NCBI GenBank assembly: GCA_903928395.1 | Contig: CAIYQS010000081.1 | Span: 1-5,366 of the forward strand | DNA length: 5,366 nucleotides | Source of the DNA: an uncultured Actinomycetes bacterium | GTDB taxonomy: Bacteria; Actinomycetota; Actinomycetes; Nanopelagicales; Nanopelagicaceae | Direction of reading: 5' to 3' | Part shown: one piece after another, positions 1 to 5,337 of the stretch | How positions within the stretch are numbered: position 1 is the stretch's first letter | How the letters are laid out: the number at the start of each line of letters is the position of its first letter | Position numbers and translations under genes: made by a program | Notes under the pieces: model-generated | The model's input: the letters and a program-made list of their open reading frames with translations, nothing else | What the model was told of the DNA's origin: nothing | Databases searched by the model: none

Positions 1-626
1 ATTCCCTTGCAGAGCTAAAGAACAAATTGCAAAACCCCAATTTGCACATTTATGAGATCGACTTTTTAAGTGAAGATTCGATTAATAATTGTGTCAAGAG
101 CGTGGAGAGCGCTTTGGGAGGAATACACGCTGGAATTAACTGCGTGGGAATCCTAGGTGAAAACGGCAGTAAGGCAGAGGACGTTGACATTGAGAATTTT
201 GACCTGGTTTACAAAATAAATCTTCGAGGCGCACTGATTTTCACTAAATCGCTTTTAAAAGGTATGTCTGCCCGTGGGTATGGACGTATTCTTCATCTTG
301 CCAGCATTTCAGGAAAAGATGGCAATCCGCTCTTAGTGTCGTATTCAGCCACAAAAGCAGGTCTGATCGGAATGGTTAAAAGTATTGGCAAGGAGTACGC
401 AACCTCTGGAATTACAATCAATGCGATGGCTCCGGCGCTTATTGAGACGCCGATCCTGGAAGGATTTTCGGAAAGCACTTTGGCCTTCTTAAAATCTAAA
501 ATCCCAATGAATAGGTTTGGGACAACAACCGAAGTGGCGCTGTTGGCAGCTTGGATAGTTTCACCTGCATGCAGTTTCACTACTGGTTTTACTTTTGACC
601 TATCAGGGGGACGGGCCGTTTATTGA
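1..626 (+). CDS. SDR-family oxidoreductase, 5'-truncated by window edge
   Basis: Classical short-chain dehydrogenase/reductase, a soluble NAD(P)-dependent enzyme. The frame is open to the left edge (first full codon at base 3), giving 207 visible residues. The TTG at 27 is most likely an internal leucine, not a start, because the Rossmann strand and the TGxxxGxG cofactor motif are missing and must lie upstream. Counting from that TTG as residue 1: a variant NNAG motif (NCVG, 38-41), structural Asn65, catalytic Ser93, Tyr106 and Lys110 (YSATK, with the usual 13-residue Ser-Tyr spacing), and the C-terminal DLSGGRAVY. The GKDGNP stretch before the active-site Tyr, the APALIETPI segment and the DLSGGR ending recall, from memory, SDRs of sugar-acid catabolism (2-keto-3-deoxy sugar acid dehydrogenase type), but also generic FabG-like enzymes. 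It faces the transporter operon tail to tail, so it belongs to another transcript. SDR assignment is secure; the substrate is a guess. Confidence 0.9.
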   Translation, partial: SLAELKNKLQNPNLHIYEIDFLSEDSINNCVKSVESALGGIHAGINCVGILGENGSKAEDVDIENFDLVYKINLRGALIFTKSLLKGMSARGYGRILHLASISGKDGNPLLVSYSATKAGLIGMVKSIGKEYATSGITINAMAPALIETPILEGFSESTLAFLKSKIPMNRFGTTTEVALLAAWIVSPACSFTTGFTFDLSGGRAVY

Positions 627-627
627 T

Positions 628-1416
628 TTAAAGATCGGCTGTTAGCCCACCATCGACTAGTAGGGGAGTCCCAACCACAAAACTTGCATCGGAGGAGGCT
701 AAAAAGGTGATTGCTGCCGCAATCTCCTCAGGCTTAGCAGCACGACCAAGGACATTATCCTCGAGCACGTATCCTAGATCGTCTAATGTACGCCCAGTGG
801 AGAGAGCATGGAGTCTGGACATATCGGTGTCGACCCCTCCAACCACAACGGAATTCACTCTGATTCGATCTTTGATGAAGTCGATTGCCATCTGCCGGCT
901 CAAAGCTACAACCGCTCCTTTACTAGCGGCATAGGCGGGCACCTTCTCCATCGTGGCGAAGGCATGAACTGAGGCGATATTAATAATAGCCCCGCCAATC
1001 TTCTTCATATATGGAATGGCAAATTTGGAAGTCAAAAAAATACTTTTGAGATTTGTCGCCAGAATTTGATCCCAATCTTCTTCAGATGTTTCGGTAATGT
1101 CACCAAACAAGAATTTACCGGCATTATTAACGAGGACATCAATCCGACCATTTTTCTTGCCAATTGATTCAATTGTTGAAGCAACCGACGCAGAATTTGT
1201 AACATCACATTTTAGAAAGTGAGCGGTCTCGCTGTGACCCGCTAACGAGCGGATCCATTCATTTCCCAATTCCTCGCGGAGCCCTAACCCGTAGATGGTG
1301 GCTCCTTCGAGAGCAAATCGGGTGGCGGTAGCTCTTCCTATTCCTGACTCTGCACCAGTAACAATTACAATTTTTCCATTAAACCGCCCGGGAAGAAAAC
1401 TCGGTGTGTTATCCAT
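628..1416 (-). CDS. SDR-family NAD(P)-dependent oxidoreductase (last gene of the operon)
   Basis: Complete 262-residue classical SDR, the normal family length. Motifs: cofactor-binding TGAESGIG at 20-27, Asp71 in CDV (adenine pocket), NNAG at 97-100, Asn122, catalytic Ser149, Tyr162 and Lys166 (YAASK), and a C-terminal VDGG at 254-257. Two departures: the usual acidic residue ending beta-strand 2 of NAD-specific members is Gly45 (GLGLRE), so cofactor preference is unclear, and the proline of the usual PG motif after the active site is Val192 (VVVGGVDTDM). The ATG at 1416 is preceded by AAGAAGG about nine bases upstream. It overlaps the permease 3' end by eight bases, which points to translational coupling. 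Its place in a sugar ABC operon suggests oxidation of the imported sugar, polyol or a derivative (inference). A generic 3-oxoacyl-ACP reductase label would be less informative in this context. Confidence 0.92.
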   Translation of the reverse strand: MDNTPSFLPGRFNGKIVIVTGAESGIGRATATRFALEGATIYGLGLREELGNEWIRSLAGHSETAHFLKCDVTNSASVASTIESIGKKNGRIDVLVNNAGKFLFGDITETSEEDWDQILATNLKSIFLTSKFAIPYMKKIGGAIINIASVHAFATMEKVPAYAASKGAVVALSRQMAIDFIKDRIRVNSVVVGGVDTDMSRLHALSTGRTLDDLGYVLEDNVLGRAAKPEEIAAAITFLASSDASFVVGTPLLVDGGLTADL

Positions 1417-2353
1417 GGACGAAAACCTTCTTTCGTTTCTTGTCTACTCCTAGGGAAATTAGCACTACTACCCCTGTAATAACTGTTTGCCACCACTGAT
1501 TTATGTTCGAAATAACCATTCCAGTAGCAACAATTTGCATCAATAGAATACCTAAGACGAGTCCAAGAACAGTTCCTCGTCCTCCGAAGAGGCTATTTCC
1601 GCCTATAACCAGCCCGGCGATTGCTAGCAATTCCCACCCTGACCCAAGTGAGGTTCTGGAGCTACTGAAATAAATATCTGCAACGTATCCAGAAAGAGCC
1701 GCTCCGGCACCTGTGAGGACAAATAAGATAGTTTTTACCCGGTTAACATTTACTCCAGCAATCCTCGCCGCCTCCTTGTTGCTACCGATTGAGGCTGCAA
1801 CCTTTCCGAAATTCGTGTGATTGAGCAATATTTCTGCAAGAATAACCAAAATAGCAAAAATAAAAATAGAAAAATAATTTCCTATAAATGAATCTTTAAA
1901 TCCGTGCCAAGGTTGCGGAAAATTAAGGATTGGTTCCGACTGAGATATAAAATCAGCGAGGCTTCGAGCGATAAAAAGCATGGCAATGGTGGCTATAAAT
2001 GAGGGCACGTTCCCATACAGCACAACTAGTGCGTTAATCAATCCGACAACGACTCCAACCAAAATACTTGCACAGAAACAAAGGAACATATTGACGTGGA
2101 GGTGAGTGGCTAGCATCCCCCCAACAATCGCGGACAAGGCTGTCACCGCGCCAATCGAGATATCGAATTCTCCTGAAGCGATTAGGAGAGTCAGAAAAGT
2201 GGAAGAGATTCCAACAAATACTATTCCTTGAACAATGGAAAGGATGCTCGCGTAAGTCGCAAATTCTGGCTTCAGAGCGGTAAAAATTCCAAAGATGATT
2301 AATACAAAAATAACTCTCTTCATCAAAGGTGAGGTATTTATTGAAAATTTCAT
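1409..2353 (-). CDS. Sugar ABC transporter permease (RbsC/BPD_transp_2 family)
   Basis: Integral membrane subunit, 314 residues from the ATG at 2353, close to the usual size of RbsC-type permeases, which work as a dimer or a close pair. About eight to ten hydrophobic segments are visible, at roughly 13-29, 35-60, 67-83, 88-111, 118-134, 160-178, 207-224, 242-258, 260-280 and 288-304. Family marks are GEFDISIG (about 61-68), the cytoplasmic ATPase-contact loop GSNKEAARIAGVNV (about 190-203) and a GGNSLFGGRG loop (about 251-260), followed by a basic tail. The frame stays open to a TTG at 2401, but that would add 16 polar residues overlapping the ATPase gene. ATG 2353 starts one base after the ATPase stop and has GGTGGG seven bases upstream, so I prefer it; ATG 2323 is a weaker alternative. 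Only one permease gene is visible, consistent with a homodimer. Confidence 0.93.
   Translation of the reverse strand: MKFSINTSPLMKRVIFVLIIFGIFTALKPEFATYASILSIVQGIVFVGISSTFLTLLIASGEFDISIGAVTALSAIVGGMLATHLHVNMFLCFCASILVGVVVGLINALVVLYGNVPSFIATIAMLFIARSLADFISQSEPILNFPQPWHGFKDSFIGNYFSIFIFAILVILAEILLNHTNFGKVAASIGSNKEAARIAGVNVNRVKTILFVLTGAGAALSGYVADIYFSSSRTSLGSGWELLAIAGLVIGGNSLFGGRGTVLGLVLGILLMQIVATGMVISNINQWWQTVITGVVVLISLGVDKKRKKVFVHG
1425..1432 (-). promoter_or_regulatory. Ribosome binding site of the downstream SDR, inside the permease gene
   Basis: On the minus strand an AAGAAGG purine tract lies about nine bases before the SDR ATG at 1416 and within the last permease codons. Together with the eight-base ATGGATAA overlap (SDR start and permease stop) it supports both the chosen start and coupled translation. 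Confidence 0.6.
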
Positions 2354-2354
2354 T

Positions 2355-3893
2355 TCATTTCCCACCAATCGACATGAGCATGAGATCATGCTCGTTTTCA
2401 ATTTTCCCGATCATCTCACCCTGGAGTTTGCCGCCCGAAAAAACCAGAACGCGATGGCTTAATTCAAGTAGTTCAGGGAATTCGCTACTTACCAGGATTA
2501 TTCCAACGCCTTGTTCCGCCAAACTGTGAACAATTTGGTAAATCTCGGCTTTTGAAGCGATGTCAACTCCTTTTGTGGGTTCATCCAGCATCAAAATTGT
2601 AGGTTTGGTGAGGAGTCCCTTTCCAATAAGTACTTTTTGTTGATTTCCTCCACTCAGATTTCCGATGAATGTTTCGACGTCTGAGGGTTTTACATCCAAC
2701 GCTTGCGAAGATTCGTTTGCGAGTGTTTTTTCGGCTTTCCGATCCAAGAAAATCCATTTCTTGCAGCTGTTCAATATTTTCGCGGTTAGATTTGGGCGGA
2801 TTGGAAGATTGAAAAAGAGCCCTTCGGCCTTTCGATCCTCGGTTATGTAGCAGATACCCGCCTGCAGAACTTTTGGTGTGGAACGACCAAAACTTTTGTC
2901 ACCACTTAATTCAACTTCTCCAGAAAGGATCTTATTGTCTCGATAAAGGGCTTTAAGTATTTCTGTTCGACCAGAACCTAACAAGCCGCCCAGGCCTAAA
3001 ATTTCGCCAGCCCGCAATTCAAAAGAGAATTCGTCTAGGATTTTCTCACCTGGTTGACGTGGATTCTCCACGATTAAGTCTTTGACTCTGAGCAATATTT
3101 CAGCGTTTGGATCCAACTCATTTTTCATTGGGTATAAATCTCCGAGCGAGCGCCCAATCATGTTTTCAACCAAAATGTCGGTATCGAAATCTTGGCGTTT
3201 ACACTCGTAGGCGACTCGACCGTCTCTCAAAATAGAAACTTCATCGCAGAGATCCACAATTTCGGAAAGTTTGTGGGTAATGAATACCGTTGTAAATCCC
3301 CGATCCTTCAAACTTCTTACCATCGCGAAAAGTGTCTCGATTTCATCGGCAGTCAAACTAGATGTTGGCTCGTCCAATACTAGAACTTTAGGTTGAGCGT
3401 AGAGTGCGCTTGCGATCATAAGAATTTGTTTTTGGGGAAGTGTAAGTGAGTCCGCCAATTGAGAACTATCCAAAGGAATGTGATTGGAATCCAAAAAAGT
3501 TTGGACTTTACTCTCCGACTTCCTTTTTGAAAAAAACTTTATGCTTTTTGTTACAAGTTCGGAAAGAAGTATATTTTCAGCGACAGTAAGGGTTCCGGCA
3601 ACCGTGATTTCTTGGGGGACAATCGCGATTCCAAAGTTCTGGGCATCGCGTGGGGAGCGAAGCTGTACTTCTTTACCCGCAAGCGTGATCGTGCCATCAA
3701 AAGATCCATCGGGGTAGAAACCGCTCAGGATTTTCATAAGAGTGGATTTCCCCGCTCCATTTTGACCGATGAGTCCGTGAATTGATCCCTGAGTGATTTT
3801 TAAACTTACATCATCTAGAGCCTGAACCCGTCCAAAAGATTTGCTGATATGTGACATCTCCAAGGCATATGAATTAACTTCAATCGAATCCAC
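2355..3893 (-). CDS. Sugar ABC transporter ATP-binding protein, two fused NBDs (RbsA/MglA family)
   Basis: Cytoplasmic ATPase of 512 residues, typical for the double-domain carbohydrate importers (CUT2 class). Domain 1 (about 10-250): Walker A GQNGAGKST at 43-51, Q-loop Gln94, Walker B with Asp174-Glu175, D-loop SSLT, H-loop His207. Its signature is degenerate: LTLPQKQ at 150-156, with proline where LSGGQ-type motifs have glycine. Domain 2 (about 265-505): the family's altered Walker A GLLGSGRT at 303-310, TEDRK at 351-355, a full signature LSGGNQQK at 413-420, Walker B Asp437-Glu438, and Ser469-Ser470 in place of the switch histidine, as is usual for domain 2 in this family. The start is GTG at 3893, with an excellent Shine-Dalgarno TGAGGAG six bases upstream. 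It lies downstream of the binding protein across a structured 127-base spacer and one base from the permease. The family is certain; ribose, galactose, xylose or other specificity cannot be told from the ATPase. Confidence 0.96.
   Translation of the reverse strand: MDSIEVNSYALEMSHISKSFGRVQALDDVSLKITQGSIHGLIGQNGAGKSTLMKILSGFYPDGSFDGTITLAGKEVQLRSPRDAQNFGIAIVPQEITVAGTLTVAENILLSELVTKSIKFFSKRKSESKVQTFLDSNHIPLDSSQLADSLTLPQKQILMIASALYAQPKVLVLDEPTSSLTADEIETLFAMVRSLKDRGFTTVFITHKLSEIVDLCDEVSILRDGRVAYECKRQDFDTDILVENMIGRSLGDLYPMKNELDPNAEILLRVKDLIVENPRQPGEKILDEFSFELRAGEILGLGGLLGSGRTEILKALYRDNKILSGEVELSGDKSFGRSTPKVLQAGICYITEDRKAEGLFFNLPIRPNLTAKILNSCKKWIFLDRKAEKTLANESSQALDVKPSDVETFIGNLSGGNQQKVLIGKGLLTKPTILMLDEPTKGVDIASKAEIYQIVHSLAEQGVGIILVSSEFPELLELSHRVLVFSGGKLQGEMIGKIENEHDLMLMSIGGK
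2361..2366 (-). promoter_or_regulatory. Ribosome binding site deciding the permease start
   Basis: GGTGGG on the minus strand, formed by the last glycine codons of the ATPase, lies seven bases before ATG 2353. It favours this start over the longer TTG-initiated frame and ties permease translation to ATPase termination. Confidence 0.5.
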
Positions 3894-3899
3894 TTGGTT

Positions 3900-3906
3900 C
3901 TCCTCA
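3900..3906 (-). promoter_or_regulatory. Strong ribosome binding site for the ATPase GTG start
   Basis: TGAGGAG on the minus strand, six bases before GTG 3893. The near-ideal match and spacing justify the GTG start; the next in-frame ATG lies twelve codons in and would cut into the first strand of the ATP-binding domain. Confidence 0.75.
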
Positions 3907-3921
3907 GGTATGTCGGAATCG

Positions 3922-3939
3922 CTTCTCTTGACCGAGAAG
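3922..3939 (-). other. Short stem-loop in the binding protein-ATPase spacer
   Basis: Perfect 6-bp inverted repeat: CTTCTC at 3922-3927 and GAGAAG at 3934-3939 with a 6-base loop. It shares two bases with the neighbouring GC-rich hairpin, so the two stems abut or compete. It sits just upstream of the ATPase ribosome binding site in the transcript. A role is inferred, not shown. Confidence 0.4.
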
Positions 3940-3973
3940 TTACCCTCCCCAGCAGGTTTAGGGGAGGGTAACT
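3938..3973 (-). other. GC-rich 13-bp hairpin between binding protein and ATPase genes
   Basis: AGTTACCCTCCCC at 3938-3950 and its exact complement at 3961-3973 form a perfect 13-bp stem around a 10-base loop. No run of T follows on either strand, so it is not a canonical intrinsic terminator. By analogy with hairpins after binding-protein genes in other importer operons (for example malE-malF), it may protect the upstream mRNA from 3' exonucleases or cause partial termination, giving more binding protein than ATPase and permease. The structure is plain in the sequence; the function is inference. Confidence 0.75.
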
Positions 3974-3993
3974 CTCTAATGCATTTACAGAAC

Positions 3994-4023
3994 TAAATTT
4001 TGAAACTACTAATTCAAAATTTA
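3994..4023 (-). other. AT-rich 11-bp hairpin overlapping the binding-protein stop codon
   Basis: TAAATTTTGAA at 3994-4004 and its exact complement at 4013-4023 enclose an 8-base loop. The inner edge of the gene, the TAA stop (read on the minus strand at 4021-4023), is part of the stem. It is weak thermodynamically and lacks a clean U tract, so a terminator role is doubtful, but with the GC-rich hairpin downstream it makes a structured 3' end for the binding-protein message. Confidence 0.5.
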
Positions 4024-5073
4024 CTTCTGTGCAGCTACACGAGCATCGACTTCGTCCGCAACCTTGTAGTACGGAGCGAGGCCACTTGCAGTAACAATTG
4101 GAGCAGGAAGTAAATTTGCGAACTTTGGCTTCTGACCGCAAATAGCCTGAGCCAATAGATCTACAGCCATTTCATGCTCTTCGTAACCAGGCTGTGCCGC
4201 AATCGCAAATATTTTTCCAGCTTTTACTGCATCCATGTTTGGTCGAGTTGCGTCTGGTCCGATGGCATAAACGGTTCTTCCAGTTTGATCAGCGGCACCC
4301 GCCCACGTAACTGGGCCAGCTCCTGTTGTTGAAAGTGCTCCAACAACATCTGGATGAGCAAGGAGGAGGGAAGCTGCAATTGAAATTGCCTTTGGTGGGT
4401 CAAAGCCTTCGACGATAGGCTTTAATACTTTGACCTTCGGATACTTCAGATTCATCTCTTTCTTAAACGCGGCTGCGACTAGATCTTCTTCCGCATTAAA
4501 TGAACCTTCTGAGACGGCAACAGTTCCCTTGCCCTTGATTTTTGCTCCAATAGCGTCTGCTGCGCTCTTGCCCCAAGCGGGAGCGTCGAAGGCGGCAAAT
4601 GCTAGAAGCCCAGGGTATTGATTAGGGGTTACTACAACGTGTCCCATAGTGACAGGGATTTTGGCTGCGGCAAACTTTGCGATCAAATCCTTTTCTGTTG
4701 GATCGATGAATCCAAGGACCAATCCGTCAGGCTTGTTCGCTAAAATTCCTTCGCCAAGTGCAACGGCTTTCGTCCAATCTGAATCATCAGGGGCGGCAAT
4801 TGTTGCGCTCTTGAAGCCCAACCGCTTTGCCTCATCAAGGAAACCTTGCTGCCAGAGGCGAAGTGTTGGGTGACCCTTCAAAACTGAGAGCCAGTAGATG
4901 TTCTTCTGACTGACGTCACATGGAGCTTTCGCAATTGGGACGTAAGGTTTAGCAGCAGCCGCAGATGCTGCCTGTGATGTTGATGTTGTCGCCACTATTA
5001 GTGATAGCGACGTTGCTAGAACCAGTCCAATCAGACTAGTTCGAGAGGCCTTCCGACCGAAAGCATTTGTCAT
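4021..5073 (-). CDS. Sugar ABC transporter substrate-binding protein (periplasmic binding protein, ribose-type fold)
   Basis: Secreted solute-binding protein of 350 residues that captures the substrate and delivers it to the permease. The N-terminus is a Sec signal: basic residues at 7-11 (RKASR), a hydrophobic core at about 13-29, then a small-residue region with AxA-type cleavage options around 35-38 (QAASA). There is no lipobox cysteine. The mature part fits a type I two-lobe fold: first lobe from about 58 (IYWLSVLKG), PDGLVLGFIDPTEKDL at 115-130, AKIPV at 137-141, GKGTVAVSEG at 181-190, and in the second lobe YAIGPDATRPNMDAVKAGKI at 269-288 and AAQPGYEEHEMA at 292-303, the positions where ribose-type binders carry ligand-contacting Asp and Gln (here Asp274, Gln294). 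Two cysteines, 52 and 312, could pair. It is the first gene of the operon. ATG 5073 has AGGA five bases upstream. The sugar is not identifiable from sequence alone. Confidence 0.93.
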   Translation of the reverse strand: MTNAFGRKASRTSLIGLVLATSLSLIVATTSTSQAASAAAAKPYVPIAKAPCDVSQKNIYWLSVLKGHPTLRLWQQGFLDEAKRLGFKSATIAAPDDSDWTKAVALGEGILANKPDGLVLGFIDPTEKDLIAKFAAAKIPVTMGHVVVTPNQYPGLLAFAAFDAPAWGKSAADAIGAKIKGKGTVAVSEGSFNAEEDLVAAAFKKEMNLKYPKVKVLKPIVEGFDPPKAISIAASLLLAHPDVVGALSTTGAGPVTWAGAADQTGRTVYAIGPDATRPNMDAVKAGKIFAIAAQPGYEEHEMAVDLLAQAICGQKPKFANLLPAPIVTASGLAPYYKVADEVDARVAAQK

Positions 5074-5078
5074 CGGGG

Positions 5079-5086
5079 TCCTACCC
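5079..5086 (-). promoter_or_regulatory. Ribosome binding site of the binding-protein gene
   Basis: Minus-strand GGGTAGGA, with AGGA ending five bases before ATG 5073. It is flanked by GGGT and ACCC, which could pair as a 4-bp stem with the Shine-Dalgarno core in the 3-base loop. Confidence 0.55.
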
Positions 5087-5185
5087 TTTCCGTTAAGTGT
5101 CGATCCTCTTTAAAAGCAGTCCTTTCAAAGGGGCCTAGCCAGTCTTTCGGTCTTGTGGGGTGGCCAAAAGAGAGTTTTTTATCTC

Positions 5186-5198
5186 GTAGACGATCTAC
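5186..5198. promoter_or_regulatory. Operator-like palindrome GTAGA-CGA-TCTAC
   Basis: Perfect 5-bp arms around a 3-base centre, directly next to a second palindrome at 5199-5206 and just downstream of the predicted operon transcription start. It could be a repressor site or a small hairpin in the 5' leader. Assignment is inferred from symmetry and position only. Confidence 0.35.
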
Positions 5199-5206
5199 TG
5201 TATACA
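5199..5206. promoter_or_regulatory. Operator-like palindrome TGTATACA
   Basis: Perfect 8-bp palindrome; on the minus strand it reads TTGTATACAG. TTGTATACAA-like sites are known for FadR-type GntR regulators of sugar-acid genes, so this is a plausible GntR operator, about 13 to 20 bases downstream of the predicted operon start, a suitable place for repression. No matching repressor sequence can be seen in the window. Confidence 0.4.
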
Positions 5207-5224
5207 AGATAATATTTTTTGCTT

Positions 5225-5253
5225 ATCATTTACCTATGGTTTGGTTCTGTCAA
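5225..5253 (-). promoter_or_regulatory. Predicted sigma-70-type promoter of the transporter operon
   Basis: Minus strand: consensus -35 TTGACA (5248-5253), 17-base spacer, -10 AATGAT (5225-5230, four of six consensus bases). Transcription would begin near 5218, leaving a leader of about 145 bases before ATG 5073. The -35 match and ideal spacing are direct observations; activity is inferred. Confidence 0.55.
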
Positions 5254-5269
5254 TAGATTTCTAGATAAT
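5241..5269 (+). promoter_or_regulatory. Predicted sigma-70-type promoter of the divergent gene
   Basis: Plus strand: -35 TTGGTT (5241-5246), 17-base spacer, -10 GATAAT (5264-5269, five of six consensus bases). Transcription would start near 5276, about 60 bases before the GTG at 5338. It overlaps the opposing operon promoter almost completely. Confidence 0.45.
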
Positions 5270-5326
5270 AAATATGCAAGGTTTTAAAGAGGCAATCGAA
5301 CAAAACGAAAGAATTTAATGAAAGTT

Positions 5327-5331
5327 AGGAG
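5327..5331 (+). promoter_or_regulatory. Ribosome binding site of the divergent gene
   Basis: AGGAG on the plus strand, six bases before GTG 5338. It is the main reason for calling a gene start at the right edge. Confidence 0.55.
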
Positions 5332-5337
5332 CATCGG

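Noticed and set aside
293..580. 95-codon minus-strand frame inside the first SDR
   Set aside because: It lies antisense inside a gene with clear SDR motifs and shows no domain or ribosome site of its own.
637..647. GGCT-GTT-AGCC hairpin near the convergent stops as a terminator
   Set aside because: The stem is only 4 bp and is not followed by a convincing T run on either strand.
2354..2401. Longer permease start at TTG 2401
   Set aside because: It adds 16 polar residues not typical of this family and overlaps the ATPase 3' end by 47 bases; ATG 2353 has a better ribosome site and spacing.
3938..3973. GC-rich hairpin as a standard intrinsic terminator
   Set aside because: It lacks a T tract on both sides and the genes beyond it belong to the same transport system, so full termination is unlikely.
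3815..4141. 108-codon minus-strand frame across the binding-protein end, spacer and ATPase start
   Set aside because: It overlaps two confident genes out of frame, has odd composition rich in Ser, Arg and Cys, and crosses the hairpin spacer; it is a shadow frame.
5121..5131. CCTTTCAAAGG as a leader hairpin
   Set aside because: Only one base would remain as loop, so it cannot fold as RNA; at most it is a DNA-level palindrome.
5074..5218. Riboswitch in the 145-base operon leader
   Set aside because: I recognise no known riboswitch core and see no terminator or strong anti-Shine-Dalgarno switch, only small local stems.
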